NCBI GenBank assembly: GCA_965227315.1
Contig: OZ245737.1
Location: 1,054,001-1,118,000, forward strand
DNA length: 64,000 nt
Reading direction: 5' to 3'
From: JANQHS01 sp965227315
GTDB taxonomy: Bacteria; Bacteroidota; Bacteroidia; Cytophagales; CCMP332
The notes under the pieces are model-generated. The model ran no database searches and was not told the origin of the DNA. It saw only the letters and a program-made list of their open reading frames with translations. The translations under genes were made by a program, and so were the position numbers. Each line of letters begins with the position of its first letter. The stretch's first letter is position 1. Below, piece by piece: positions 1 to 9,665 of this stretch.

Positions 1-1557
1 GATAATTCTAAATTTATACCTCCCCCACTTTTTCAGTTTCGAGATAAAGCGATTCTTATAGGAAACACTTCCCTCCTGAGTTCTGCCATTGTTCAGGAAG
101 GTTGAGAACTGTATGGTGTTGGACATGTAATGACCCCCAAAAGGAAGTACGAAAGAGCTGGTGACCCCGACATATGGTCTGTCATAAAACTCCTTACGTT
201 GAAAACCTCCCACCAATTGAAAAACATATCCGTATGGCACATCTTCAGGAATACCGAAGCGATAGATCAGGGCGGTCTTTTGAAAACGTATTTTTCTCAA
301 TGTGATCCCCCCAAGAACGAACCTGCTGTCATGGTAGGAAAACAGGGTATCCTCATGAAGTTCGGGCCTTTCCGTATAGTCAAAATCCGCGACTCTTCCG
401 GAGATGATCAGGGTTTTACGCTCATCCTTTTTCGAGATCCGGAACTGTCGACCGATCCAATAATCGAATACCTCATGGGTGACCGGGTAAGTAACATTTT
501 CATCCAGGCTGGAATCAAATGTCTGGAGGAATTGAGTTCTTACTCCCACATCCAGCCCGAAGCCATATTTCATCGAAGGCGTCAGAAAGCCTTTGAAAAA
601 ACTTCCAACCAGTTCTTCACGCTCAAAATCATATTGGTATTTCAGGAGAAATTCCACAAAGGATCCCTGAATGTTGTTGATCTTATATGAGCCGAAATAG
701 CCCTGCCTGGGATCTCTGCTACCCCTGAACCTGAATATATTGGTGAATTCATGTCCCAGGCCAAGAAAGTTCAGATCATAGAGACTGAAATCATAATCGG
801 TTGGCCCTCCTACCCCAACTCCGAATCCTATTGAAAACACATCCTGCGAGATCACAAGAACCTCCACTTCCGAATCGGAAGAGTCGTTCACCGGAACGGT
901 GATGATGCGGCAGTCCTTCAGGAAAGGGAACTGTCTCAAAATACGCTCGTTGTCGGCCAAAAGGAATGGCTGTACCGTATCGCCAATTGAGAAAAGTAAA
1001 TTTTTTCTGATCACACTTTCCCAGGTTTGGATATGGTACCTGTTCATCATCTTCCCTCCCTTGGTTTCTACCTGTCGTAGCGTGTCATCCACATTCCCCT
1101 CGCCAACAGGAACCTGGATCACCCTGATCTTTTTGATATACCTCCCCTCATAAGGTTCAAAAACCGCCTCAGAATTCACCGACCCCTCATAGAGCACCTC
1201 TGACCTGTCATCCATTCTAAAGATCGCATTGGCGATCAGTCTGGTCACCTTCTTCTTATCGCTATAGCGATCAAGGTTGGCATAGAAATTCTCAGAGGTT
1301 TGGTATGGGTTTTTCCGGATCTTGTACTTCACCCCTGCCGGCACCAGTAGAATGGTATCGACATCATAGGGTACAAGGGTATCCTTAAATACGATGGCAT
1401 AGCCACCGGGAACGGTCACCGTGTCGTATTCCATTGATTGGACAGTGTCACCGACCTGAGCTTTGGAAACCGGGCAGTTCCCTAAAATAAGCCCAGTCAG
1501 CATCAGCAGCCCCCAAAAAGCTTTGAGAAATGATATCTGAAGACTGGTATTCCTCAA
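1..1557 (-). CDS. BamA/TamA-like outer-membrane beta-barrel protein (3' end outside window)
   Basis: An open frame of 519 codons runs off the left edge without a stop. The likely start is TTG at 1557, because an in-frame TAA lies three codons upstream. From that start the protein opens with a signal peptide (basic start, hydrophobic core, SKAQ end at about residue 35); the next in-frame ATG (1503) would cut the signal. The N-terminal part is a periplasmic POTRA-like region, followed by amphipathic strands rich in glycine and aromatics, including the stretch THEVFDYWIGRQF. This resembles the Bacteroidota family of BamA/TamA-like barrels that insert into the outer membrane. The real substrate is unknown. 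Family assignment is by recognition, not by a search. Confidence 0.7.
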   Translation of the reverse strand, partial: MRNTSLQISFLKAFWGLLMLTGLILGNCPVSKAQVGDTVQSMEYDTVTVPGGYAIVFKDTLVPYDVDTILLVPAGVKYKIRKNPYQTSENFYANLDRYSDKKKVTRLIANAIFRMDDRSEVLYEGSVNSEAVFEPYEGRYIKKIRVIQVPVGEGNVDDTLRQVETKGGKMMNRYHIQTWESVIRKNLLFSIGDTVQPFLLADNERILRQFPFLKDCRIITVPVNDSSDSEVEVLVISQDVFSIGFGVGVGGPTDYDFSLYDLNFLGLGHEFTNIFRFRGSRDPRQGYFGSYKINNIQGSFVEFLLKYQYDFEREELVGSFFKGFLTPSMKYGFGLDVGVRTQFLQTFDSSLDENVTYPVTHEVFDYWIGRQFRISKKDERKTLIISGRVADFDYTERPELHEDTLFSYHDSRFVLGGITLRKIRFQKTALIYRFGIPEDVPYGYVFQLVGGFQRKEFYDRPYVGVTSSFVLPFGGHYMSNTIQFSTFLNNGRTQEGSVSYKNRFISKLKKWGRYKFRII

Positions 1558-1580
1558 TTCGCTGTCTTATCCGAATGATT

Positions 1581-1612
1581 TTTTAAATATTGTCGCCTCA
1601 AAGGTATTTTTG
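1581..1612 (+). promoter_or_regulatory. Candidate Bacteroidota promoter for the 1641 lipoprotein gene
   Basis: TATTTTTG at 1605-1612 fits the TAnnTTTG -7 element of Bacteroidota housekeeping promoters. A TTTT (one mismatch to TTTG) lies 20 bases upstream at 1581-1584. The start codon at 1641 would follow a leader of roughly 20 bases. Inferred from motif match only. Confidence 0.4.
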
Positions 1613-1640
1613 AAAGAACAAAAGAAACCAGAACCTGATA

Positions 1641-2195
1641 ATGTCAAAAGTAATTTTCTCTTTCTTCCTTTTCTCATTCGTACTTTTTTCCTGCAGTTCG
1701 GAACAGCAATCCCAGGACAAAAAGGAAAAAAAAGAGTTTGAATCCACTTTTGGAGAAGTGGTTTATTACCTCAATGCCGAATTGGAAAAGATCACACCAA
1801 AGTACCTGCCTCATAATCCTGATATCGCCATTGAGCAATACTACCTTACGGATGTTTCTACCTCCAGTGAGCCCTGTAGGTTGGAACTAAAGATCATTTC
1901 TTCCAATGAGAAGGATGTCGATCCATGGGTGGAAGAAAGGACCTATCAGTTCTGGACAGGATATCTGGACAGCGTTAGCTATGATGACTATGCCATCACC
2001 TTGTACTACAATGGTAACTCCGCCCTGGGATTCGCCAATGTGGACTACCGAGACCGGGAAAGCAGTACAAGGGATGTCAGGCTGTTTTACCGCGAAGATA
2101 TCGGCTATTACTTCCTGATCTACCCTGAAAGCAGGGATCAGGCAGCAATGATCAAGGGCTATTTCGATCAGCTCAAAACCAGCTGTGGCCAATAA
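1641..2195 (+). CDS. Small lipoprotein of unknown function
   Basis: A 184-residue protein with a lipoprotein signal: a hydrophobic stretch at residues 4-17 ends in the lipobox LFSC with the acylated cysteine at position 18, followed by a serine/glutamine and lysine-rich linker (residues 19-34). The mature part is acidic and aromatic-rich with no catalytic motif that I recognise. It is transcribed away from the BamA-like gene on the other strand and is followed by a second exported protein after 59 bases. Probably anchored in the outer or inner membrane facing the periplasm. Family not recognised. Confidence 0.75.
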   Translation: MSKVIFSFFLFSFVLFSCSSEQQSQDKKEKKEFESTFGEVVYYLNAELEKITPKYLPHNPDIAIEQYYLTDVSTSSEPCRLELKIISSNEKDVDPWVEERTYQFWTGYLDSVSYDDYAITLYYNGNSALGFANVDYRDRESSTRDVRLFYREDIGYYFLIYPESRDQAAMIKGYFDQLKTSCGQ

Positions 2196-2254
2196 GGTTT
2201 GAGGAAAAATGCCTTCATATTTGTAAATTGTGCTAACCAAATGGTCACGATAGC

Positions 2255-2785
2255 ATGAAAACCAAGGTGCTTTCCATTTTATTTTCGGTCTTCTTTTTGA
2301 CGCCACTGGCAGGTCATAGTCAGGATAAGGAAGATCCTCCAACCCTGTATGAAACCATGAGTTGGCTGAAGGAGCAGTTTGAAACCATGAACCTGAAAGA
2401 CCTGAATTATCTTGGCGACAGGATCTTTTATGAGGAATTCGATTTTGTGGGATGCGAATGCAAGGTTGACTTTTCAGGTATCAAGCTTGACAAAAACCCA
2501 GAGCGGGTCAAGGCGCATCGAACCATCTATCATTTCAGTCTTGAGGAACTCGACAAGTGCATTCAAAATCCCGAGGTCGACGCTCAGCTTGACCTGATGA
2601 CCTATTACCGCAACAAGAATATCCTGGTCAACAAGTCCGTCGAGTTTGAGGATTATGGTTGGAAGGATTACCCAAAAGCCTATTTCGCCCAGGTTGGATT
2701 ACCCGTTGCCGATTCAGCCCTCCGTAGCGAGATCATCGAGCGCTTCAATTATGCGATCGAGCTTTGCTATCCGAAGAAAAAATAG
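2255..2785 (+). CDS. Secreted protein of unknown function (parent of two decayed tail copies)
   Basis: A 176-residue protein with a clear signal peptide (residues 1-23, ending AGHSQ). It contains a CEC pair in the middle (around residue 67-69) and a basic tail ERFNYAIELCYPKKK. I do not recognise the family. The tail is of special interest because two isolated, non-functional copies of it lie at 10081-10128 and 13637-13741. This suggests that the gene belonged to a locally amplified family that has since decayed. The gene follows the lipoprotein gene at 1641 in the same direction, so the two may be co-transcribed. Confidence 0.75.
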   Translation: MKTKVLSILFSVFFLTPLAGHSQDKEDPPTLYETMSWLKEQFETMNLKDLNYLGDRIFYEEFDFVGCECKVDFSGIKLDKNPERVKAHRTIYHFSLEELDKCIQNPEVDAQLDLMTYYRNKNILVNKSVEFEDYGWKDYPKAYFAQVGLPVADSALRSEIIERFNYAIELCYPKKK

Positions 2786-2837
2786 GTAAAAAACCAAGCT
2801 CAGTCCAGGAAAAAGCCTGGAACCAAAACCGGCCAAA

Positions 2838-4103
2838 TCAATTCCTGACGAATTCGTAATACATATTCTTTCGGATCAATCTGAAGGACAATCCAAAATT
2901 AATATTCCAATAATTGATGGTACCCGACAAGGTCTCATTCATTGATGATGGTGAAAAATGGTATTCCGCATTAAAGCTAAACCTGGTCCTATCGGTCAAC
3001 TTGATAAAAAGGCCGGACGACATAAATGTATTCAAAAGCCTGTAGGGATTATTGGCATCAGCGCCCGATGAATTATTATCAAAGCCCGATCCTGAAAAAG
3101 AATCACCACCGCCACTCATCATTTCACTCGGAACGATTTCCATTGTCGTATCGATGCGCATTTTGAAAGCTGATAGATTGGAGAGAGAAAAGCCCATTCC
3201 CATATAAACACCAAAATTTTGTCTGTTTATAACAAAGTATTGAACCGAGGTGCCCAGGCTAAAAAACATGTGGCCTTTCATTTCCATATCTATGGCCACC
3301 TCCACCGGATCCCCGGAAGTCATACTGGAAGGATCGGAACCCATTTGGCTTCTCATTTGCGACTGCATTTCGGATTGTACCTTCTTCTTACTGGGCATCC
3401 TTACACCAACACCCGTTTCAACTTTCAACTGGAACCTTTTTCCCATGGGTTGGATAAAATGTATTCCGTAATTCATAAAGTTTGAAGGGATATACCCTTC
3501 CACATTATGACTGGAACTAACAAAATGACCTATGTGCAACCCGACAGATATGCCCTGAACACCACCGTTCAGATCCCTGGCATTATTGGTCTTGATATCA
3601 TGAATAGCGATATTCCAGGTTCGGTACTCTTGCAAAGCCTGGATTGCCTCCACAAAAGCCTCTCCACCTGCAAAACCAGCATTCGAGATCTTTTCCGGAA
3701 ACATTTCATCTCCCCCGGTGCGGAGGTATAAAACCCTCGCGAATATCATCGAGTTCAGTTCATAATTCCTTTCAAAGAATTCCGAATCTCCGACAATGAC
3801 CAGATAAGCATGTTCTAAGGAGATGTTCTTTCTTCTGTTCAGAATATCATTTACCACCTCAGCCTTCTCCTTCATAGACAGATTATCTCCATTGATCAGG
3901 GCAAAGGAGCAGCTTCCTCCGGTAAAATATCCCTCCTGCAAATTCAATTCAACCTGCTCAAAGATTTCGTCCTCGGAAATAACCACATAAAAGAAATCAG
4001 CCCATCTTTCCTCATTATAGTTCAGAACATCACGATCTTCTGCAAATAGGAAATTCGACATGGCTACTAAAAGGGATAGAAATATTGCTTTATAAGATTT
4101 CAT
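2838..4103 (-). CDS. Outer-membrane beta-barrel protein with unknown N-terminal domain
   Basis: The frame is open up to 4181, but I place the start at 4103 because the ATG there gives a good signal peptide (MKSYKAIFLSLLVAM, ending LFA at about residue 21). The 421-residue product has an N-terminal soluble domain (to about residue 175) and a C-terminal half with alternating hydrophobic and polar strands ending in aromatic residues, as in an outer-membrane barrel. Between strands lie a methionine/serine/glutamine-rich loop (around residues 240-255) and a glycine/serine/asparagine-rich loop (about residue 340), probably extracellular. Function unknown; a role in surface binding or envelope integrity is only a guess. 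Confidence 0.7.
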   Translation of the reverse strand: MKSYKAIFLSLLVAMSNFLFAEDRDVLNYNEERWADFFYVVISEDEIFEQVELNLQEGYFTGGSCSFALINGDNLSMKEKAEVVNDILNRRKNISLEHAYLVIVGDSEFFERNYELNSMIFARVLYLRTGGDEMFPEKISNAGFAGGEAFVEAIQALQEYRTWNIAIHDIKTNNARDLNGGVQGISVGLHIGHFVSSSHNVEGYIPSNFMNYGIHFIQPMGKRFQLKVETGVGVRMPSKKKVQSEMQSQMRSQMGSDPSSMTSGDPVEVAIDMEMKGHMFFSLGTSVQYFVINRQNFGVYMGMGFSLSNLSAFKMRIDTTMEIVPSEMMSGGGDSFSGSGFDNNSSGADANNPYRLLNTFMSSGLFIKLTDRTRFSFNAEYHFSPSSMNETLSGTINYWNINFGLSFRLIRKNMYYEFVRN

Positions 4104-4336
4104 CAACATCAAAAATTGGGAGACCAGCGACGAGTCACCACTCGCCATCTCCGGTCGACGGTCTCGAATAAGCAAGAACATGTTAGCTCAGAACCAACAA
4201 ATTCAATCCAATACCCAAGGGTAAAGAGGCTTATTTCAAAACCAGCTTAAGACAAAGCAATAAGTACTGTTTGGGAATTTAAAGAGTGAAAAGGCTGAAG
4301 TAGGCAAAATAACCGGTGAAATGGCCCGGGATTCGA

Positions 4337-5119
4337 TCAGCTTTCTTCCAGCCAACGCAAAAAGGCGGAAGAATTTGCCTTGCTTACGATAATGTCCGGG
4401 GTCTTCAGGTGATCCTTGAGTATTACTTTAAGCTTTCTTGAGAAATATGGGGAAACAGATTTCACGGCGTTCTTATTTAATATGGCCTGTCTGTTAACTC
4501 TCCTAAATGATCTTCCCACCATTCGGGTCACTTCCTCCAAGGTTTTGTTAATGACCAGGCGGTTCCCGGAAACAAGAGAATAACCAAACAGGACTCCATT
4601 TTCCAAATAAAAAACCCCAATGGTATCGATCCTGACCGGGACTATGCTGTTTCCCTGATACAAAAGCAAGGAGCTACTTTTGCCTTGATCAGCCAAACCC
4701 ATATCATGCAATGCCCTGGAGATCTTTTCCTCAATTTTCCAGTCAATCTCCATTTCTCCTCGATCAAAATAATCGAAATAGCGGGATAAGGCTGAGCGCA
4801 CATCACTATCTGAAAAAGGCTTTATGATATAATCAATCCCATTGGATTTGAAAGATCTTAAAGTGTATTCTTCATATGCAGTACAGAATATTACAGGTTT
4901 CTTGTTTTGGATCTTTTCGAATATTTCAAAACTAAGTCCGTCGGATAATTGAATATCCGAAAAGAACAGATCCGGAAGAGGATTTACTTCAAAATAGGAT
5001 ATCGCCTCTTCCACGCTTTCAAGAACCGCCTGTACCGTCAATTCAAATCCGGAAGCAAGGATTTTCTTCTCCAAAGACTTCGCAACCAAATGTTCATCTT
5101 CAATAATTACTACTTGCAT
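4337..5119 (-). CDS. LytTR-family response regulator
   Basis: A 260-residue regulator. Residues 1-120 form a receiver domain: acidic pocket E7-D8-E9, phospho-acceptor D55 in FFSDIQL, switch T80 and conserved K100 in IIKPF. The C-terminal third (about residues 155-258) is a LytTR DNA-binding domain with the typical RVNRQAILN segment. The start overlaps the end of the sensor kinase gene by 10 bases, so the two are translationally coupled. Family members bind direct repeats upstream of target genes. The neighbouring DUF4249/TonB operon is a plausible target, but no binding site was identified. Confidence 0.93.
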   Translation of the reverse strand: MQVVIIEDEHLVAKSLEKKILASGFELTVQAVLESVEEAISYFEVNPLPDLFFSDIQLSDGLSFEIFEKIQNKKPVIFCTAYEEYTLRSFKSNGIDYIIKPFSDSDVRSALSRYFDYFDRGEMEIDWKIEEKISRALHDMGLADQGKSSSLLLYQGNSIVPVRIDTIGVFYLENGVLFGYSLVSGNRLVINKTLEEVTRMVGRSFRRVNRQAILNKNAVKSVSPYFSRKLKVILKDHLKTPDIIVSKANSSAFLRWLEES

Positions 5120-6174
5120 TTTCCAACAAAAAATTCAACGTTGAAGCTCTTCGGATCAGCATATATGCGAAGCGGTTTTCCGGAAACCAGAGACATTCGT
5201 TGGTTTAGATTATCCAAACCTGTTCCGGTAGAGTCCACAACAAATTCATTCTCATTATTGGTATTGTTCGTAAACCTCAAAGAATTATCACCCACAGGAG
5301 ATAATTCAAGACGAAGCTTTTTCTTTTTTGAAAACTGGGTATGCTTTATGGAGTTCTCAGCAAGCAATTGCAAGGTAAAAACAGGAACCTCACCCTTCTG
5401 AAGAATCCTGTTTGGTACATTGACATTCAAGTCAATGGCTTCCTCAAACCTGATCCTTTGAATTTCGATGAATTGCTCCATAAATCTCAGATCATCAACC
5501 ACCTTTACCACTCTTAGCTTGCTGAATTCAATGAACCGCCGAAGGTATGCCGATAACAAACCGATATAGACCTGAGCCCTTTTCGGATCATTCTCAACCA
5601 AGTATTCAAGAGAAGTCAAGGAGTTGAACAGAAAATGGGGCTGGAGCTGTTTTTTCAATTGATCATGAAGTGTATGAATATTTAATATTTCAAGCTCCGC
5701 TTTTTCCAAAATCAATTTCTTTCTATCCTCCTGATTAAGGATAACATGCATGATCAGAATGACCAGAGTATTGTTTGACATGTTTCCTATATATGGGTAG
5801 AGCCAAAACATTCCGATTTTTTCACTCGGAGGGCCTATTCCGCTATTCCGAATTATGAAATGAGCCAGCGCAATCAATGAGATACAGAAAGCATACGACA
5901 CTATATACCTGAGAATGGGGTGTTGGGCTAAGCGCTTTCTTGATGGATCAAAGATGTAGACATTGAAGGCCCACAAAAGGAAAATGTTAAAGGTAATGGT
6001 ACTAATGCCTATGATCGGGCGTATCGGGGAGTCAAATGAAGGCTCAGGGTTTACGGTGAGCGCAAACAAGAACATTGGCAACATACTAATCAGGCCGATC
6101 AGCGGAGTGGTCAAAACGGCCAAACCAAAAAGCCGCTTGATCAATAATCTGCGTTGTTCAATATCCAATGGCAA
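5110..6174 (-). CDS. LytS/YpdA-type sensor histidine kinase
   Basis: A 354-residue membrane kinase. The first 145 residues carry about four transmembrane segments (near 14-40, 53-75, 88-108 and 128-146). A short coiled-coil linker leads to the kinase core with the His_kinase signature LQPHFLFNSL, phospho-accepting H180. The ATPase part has the N-box ENSIKH and the glycine loop GTGLDNLNQR. It is the partner of the LytTR regulator that overlaps its 3' end. No extracellular sensor domain is visible, so any stimulus must act through the membrane segments. Confidence 0.93.
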   Translation of the reverse strand: MPLDIEQRRLLIKRLFGLAVLTTPLIGLISMLPMFLFALTVNPEPSFDSPIRPIIGISTITFNIFLLWAFNVYIFDPSRKRLAQHPILRYIVSYAFCISLIALAHFIIRNSGIGPPSEKIGMFWLYPYIGNMSNNTLVILIMHVILNQEDRKKLILEKAELEILNIHTLHDQLKKQLQPHFLFNSLTSLEYLVENDPKRAQVYIGLLSAYLRRFIEFSKLRVVKVVDDLRFMEQFIEIQRIRFEEAIDLNVNVPNRILQKGEVPVFTLQLLAENSIKHTQFSKKKKLRLELSPVGDNSLRFTNNTNNENEFVVDSTGTGLDNLNQRMSLVSGKPLRIYADPKSFNVEFFVGKCK

Positions 6175-6306
6175 TAAACCTTAAGATCTAATTCCTCAAA
6201 GAAAGAAACGCTTCGTCTAAGCAATAAGTCTGATCCCTTCCAATTAATCCTTATTGGTTTTTTAGGAATAAATAGAGACCATTTCGATCCGCTGAGATCA
6301 AATATA

Positions 6307-7245
6307 CTACTCAAACGGGGGCGGGTTGTTGGGATCCAGATAGGCACTCTCCATGCTCACTGCAGCCACGTTGAAAAACCCAACAGCCTTTCTGCCCTGC
6401 TTATCCATGTTCTCCAAATTGGTAGGCAAATTGGCCAAAGGCACGGCAAAAAGCTCCCCAAACCCACCAGGTCGATCGATCTGGGTCTGCAATTCGACCA
6501 GAAACTGATGGGCATCATTTGAAATGGAATGGATCTCAACCCTTAATGAATCTCCCAGCAAAAACGGAGCAACGGGATTTCCATCCTCATCCACATCATC
6601 TGCATTTATACCATCCCTGATAGGAGGAAGAAAGGCTACGCCGTCTATACTACCGCCTCCACTAATTCCTGCGTCAAAAGCATAGTTCAATTCAGAAGGT
6701 CGATTCAGGAAAAGGCCATTGCGATAGGATTTGATCCAATAGGTATCACCAACTCCCGGTAGATCCCTTGCGAGGAATTCCGCATAATATCCCTCCGGAT
6801 TAAATGAAGATTCTCTTCTTCCCTCAAAGAAGAGTGAATCAATTTGGGGAACACGATTCATGGCAACAATTTCCGATTGGATATTGATCCCTCCGGATCT
6901 GGAGACCATAAGCTGATAGCTGCTTCCCACATTCCAGAAGCTCGTATCATTGAATAAGCTATCGACGTACTTTCCGGGTTCGATTTCCCTGAAAATGTGA
7001 AAGCTCTGATCCTCCAACTTCAGAACTCTAACCTCCGCATTTTCGATCGGTGGCGGGATCTCGGCATTATAATAGGGGGATGAAGCCGATACAAATATCA
7101 CTTTTTCAGCTCCAAAATTTCCATTCACCCAGGCATCAATCACGATGACCGGTTCGGCTTCTTCCAATTCCGGGTAGATGTCCTTTTCACAGGCGCAAAG
7201 TCCAATGATCGAAAACGCAATAATCGAAAATCCCAATCTGTTCAT
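6307..7245 (-). CDS. DUF4249 family lipoprotein
   Basis: A 312-residue lipoprotein: hydrophobic signal, lipobox LCAC with the acylated cysteine at 19, then the DUF4249 pattern (EAEPVIVIDAWVNG, and later a YFAEFLARD-like strand region and NVAAVS near the end). In Bacteroidota this family is regularly encoded next to a TonB-dependent receptor with a carboxypeptidase-like N-terminal domain. Here it follows that receptor after two bases. It probably sits on the outer membrane as the accessory lipoprotein of the receptor, comparable in position to SusD, although the substrate is unknown. Confidence 0.87.
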   Translation of the reverse strand: MNRLGFSIIAFSIIGLCACEKDIYPELEEAEPVIVIDAWVNGNFGAEKVIFVSASSPYYNAEIPPPIENAEVRVLKLEDQSFHIFREIEPGKYVDSLFNDTSFWNVGSSYQLMVSRSGGINIQSEIVAMNRVPQIDSLFFEGRRESSFNPEGYYAEFLARDLPGVGDTYWIKSYRNGLFLNRPSELNYAFDAGISGGGSIDGVAFLPPIRDGINADDVDEDGNPVAPFLLGDSLRVEIHSISNDAHQFLVELQTQIDRPGGFGELFAVPLANLPTNLENMDKQGRKAVGFFNVAAVSMESAYLDPNNPPPFE

Positions 7246-7247
7246 GA

Positions 7248-9665
7248 CTAAAAATTAAAGTTGTAAGATATTGCAGGCACAATGCTCCCAATAATTGCCA
7301 CCTGAACCCCCTTTGACGAAAGCGGAGTTCCGGGCAAAGGTCTTTCCTCTCTTGTTGCATCATTTCCTCCCTGGGTGAAATAGATCGAAAACGGATTTTG
7401 CCGTCCATAGACATTGTACAAACTGAAGACCCAATAGTCCCGATTTTTCCTTTCTTGTCCTTTTCTGGTTTTCTTGCCTTTTAGGGTAGCTGAGACATCC
7501 AATCTGTGATACAAGGGAATCCGTAGATTGTTCCTGGAATCATTCCCGTTATGAGGGATCAGGTATCCCTGCTGATAATATCGATCCGTAGGGAAAGTGG
7601 TCGGGGTTCCGCTGATCAGGGCAAAATTTCCGGAAAAGGACCACCTCTCATTGAACTCGTAAATACCGGTGACCGAGAAATTATGCGGCTGATCGAATCG
7701 GGTTGGATACCATTCAAAGTTATTTATCCCATCAACCTTCAACTCGGTTTTCGAAATTGTATAGCTCAAAAACCCGGTCAGTTTTCCGATCTTCTTCCTC
7801 AGGGAGAATTCTATGCCATAGGCCCTACCAACCCCTGACAGAATTTCCCCCTCCAAAAACTCGTTTAAGAGCAGATCCGCTCCATCGATATAGTCGATTT
7901 GGTTTTGTGTCTCCTTATAATAGACTTCGACCGACGCCTCAAACGTGTTCTCCTTGAAGTTCCTAAAATATCCCAGCGCGAATTGGTCACCCAACTGCGG
8001 CTTGATATTATTTGAACTCGGGGTCCAGACATCCAAGGGAATTGAAGCCGCTGTATTGGAAATAAGATGAAGGTATTGCGCCATTCTATTATAGCTGGCT
8101 TTGATCGAGCTCTGCCCATTAAGTCTATACATCAAACTTATTCTGGGTTCAAAATTTCCATAATCCGAGATCAATTCTCCGGATTCAAAACTCTCCTCTG
8201 CGATCACCTCTCTTCTTTCACCCTTTACACCGGTTTCGTCATATGTATATTCGGTTCCGGGGCCGACCAGAAAAAAATGGGAATACCTTAGTCCATATTC
8301 AGCGCTGAAACGCGAGCCAAATGATTGCTTGTTTCCTATGTATAATGCGCTCTCGTAGGAGTATTTATCATCGATAGTAAGGTTCTGTTCCTCTCCCACT
8401 GTCGAAACCGTCGCCTTGGCCGGAAGAAAATCAAAATAATTCAGCTCACCGCCAAAGGTGATCTGGTTGGCAGCATTCAAAAACCAGGTGAAATCCGGTT
8501 TGGCGGTTATGGTGCGAATTCTCGATTCCCATCTAAAATTGTCGAGATCATCTTCTCCGAATTCCAGTTCATAATCGTAATCGCTATACAAAGCGGTCAG
8601 GTTCATGAACAGGCGGCTGCTGAACAAATGGTTCCACCTCAGCGTCGCCGTTGCATTACCCCAATTGAATCCCTGATTGGCGTCAAAACGAAAAACATCT
8701 CTTCCGAAGTAACCCGACAGATATAGCCGATCCTTATCGCTGAACTTATAATTGACCTTGGCAGTGATATCATAAAAGTTCAGAGCTCCCCTATCTTGCA
8801 AAAGATCGACAAAGGGTCTTGCGAGGATGTCAGCATAAGACCTCCTTCCAGCCACAATAAAAGAAGCCTTGTCCTTGACGAGTGGTCCTTCTACTGCCAA
8901 TCGACTAAAGATCGTTCCAACTCCACCTTTTACTCCGATCTTTTTGGCATCACCCTCCTTCATCTGCACATCCAGAATAGAGGAAAGCCTGCCCCCATAT
9001 CGGGCCGGAACACCTCCCTTATAGAGTTTTACATCCTTAACCGCATCGGGATTAAAAACCGAAAAGAATCCGAACAGGTGTGAAGAATTGTAGACCGGGG
9101 CTTCATCAAGAAGAATGAGGTTTTGCCCGACACCACCACCGCGGACATTGAAACCCGAGGCTCCTTCCCCCACCGTACTTACCCCCGGTAACAGTTGAAT
9201 ACTTTTGATTACATCGGGTTCCCCAAGAAAGGCCGGCATCTTTTGAATAAGCCTTATATCCAATTTCTCCACGCTCATTTCGGTGCTGGTCACATTTTGA
9301 TCAAGAGCTTCAGAACTAATGACAACCTCCTCCAATTGTTGATCCTCAAGACCCATTTCGATGTCGAGATTCGTATTTTCCTTGAGGTCAACCGATTGGG
9401 TATGAGTTCTGTACCCTATGTATGAGAATACCACTGTATAGCCACCGGGAGGAACGGAGATCGAATAGTAACCAAAAGTATTTGTTGCGGTTCCCTGACC
9501 TAACTCCTTTAAGTATACAGTAACCCCTATCAGGGATTCACCATTTTCGGCATCTTTTAAATACCCGCTCAATGTGACGTTGGATTCCGATAAAGTGGAC
9601 CCTCGAGAAAATCCAGGTGTCATGAAGATCAGCACCGGAACAAGGAGGAAAAAGGATATTTTCAT
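7248..9665 (-). CDS. TonB-dependent receptor with carboxypeptidase-regulatory N-terminal domain
   Basis: An 805-residue outer-membrane receptor. Signal peptide at residues 1-22. Residues ~30-105 form a carboxypeptidase-regulatory-like beta-sandwich (GYLKDAENGESLIGVTVYL). Residues ~110-240 form the plug domain (LPGVSTVGEGASGFNVRGG), and the rest is a 22-strand-type barrel ending in an aromatic strand (SYNFNF). It imports an unknown ligand using TonB energy. The gene lies directly upstream of the DUF4249 lipoprotein gene with two bases between, so they form an operon. The receptor/DUF4249 pairing, and the absence of a SusD partner, argue against a glycan utilisation locus. Confidence 0.93.
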   Translation of the reverse strand: MKISFFLLVPVLIFMTPGFSRGSTLSESNVTLSGYLKDAENGESLIGVTVYLKELGQGTATNTFGYYSISVPPGGYTVVFSYIGYRTHTQSVDLKENTNLDIEMGLEDQQLEEVVISSEALDQNVTSTEMSVEKLDIRLIQKMPAFLGEPDVIKSIQLLPGVSTVGEGASGFNVRGGGVGQNLILLDEAPVYNSSHLFGFFSVFNPDAVKDVKLYKGGVPARYGGRLSSILDVQMKEGDAKKIGVKGGVGTIFSRLAVEGPLVKDKASFIVAGRRSYADILARPFVDLLQDRGALNFYDITAKVNYKFSDKDRLYLSGYFGRDVFRFDANQGFNWGNATATLRWNHLFSSRLFMNLTALYSDYDYELEFGEDDLDNFRWESRIRTITAKPDFTWFLNAANQITFGGELNYFDFLPAKATVSTVGEEQNLTIDDKYSYESALYIGNKQSFGSRFSAEYGLRYSHFFLVGPGTEYTYDETGVKGERREVIAEESFESGELISDYGNFEPRISLMYRLNGQSSIKASYNRMAQYLHLISNTAASIPLDVWTPSSNNIKPQLGDQFALGYFRNFKENTFEASVEVYYKETQNQIDYIDGADLLLNEFLEGEILSGVGRAYGIEFSLRKKIGKLTGFLSYTISKTELKVDGINNFEWYPTRFDQPHNFSVTGIYEFNERWSFSGNFALISGTPTTFPTDRYYQQGYLIPHNGNDSRNNLRIPLYHRLDVSATLKGKKTRKGQERKNRDYWVFSLYNVYGRQNPFSIYFTQGGNDATREERPLPGTPLSSKGVQVAIIGSIVPAISYNFNF

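Noticed and set aside
130..1153. Plus-strand open frames in the first 1.2 kb
   Set aside because: They are shadows of the minus-strand BamA-like gene, which has a signal peptide and continuous barrel-like sequence.
1887..2342. Minus-strand frame of 151 codons
   Set aside because: It lies opposite the lipoprotein and the secreted protein genes, both with clear signal peptides, and its own product has no recognisable features.
2801..2820. CCAGG-CCTGG hairpin as a terminator between converging genes
   Set aside because: Only five pairs and no T run on either strand.
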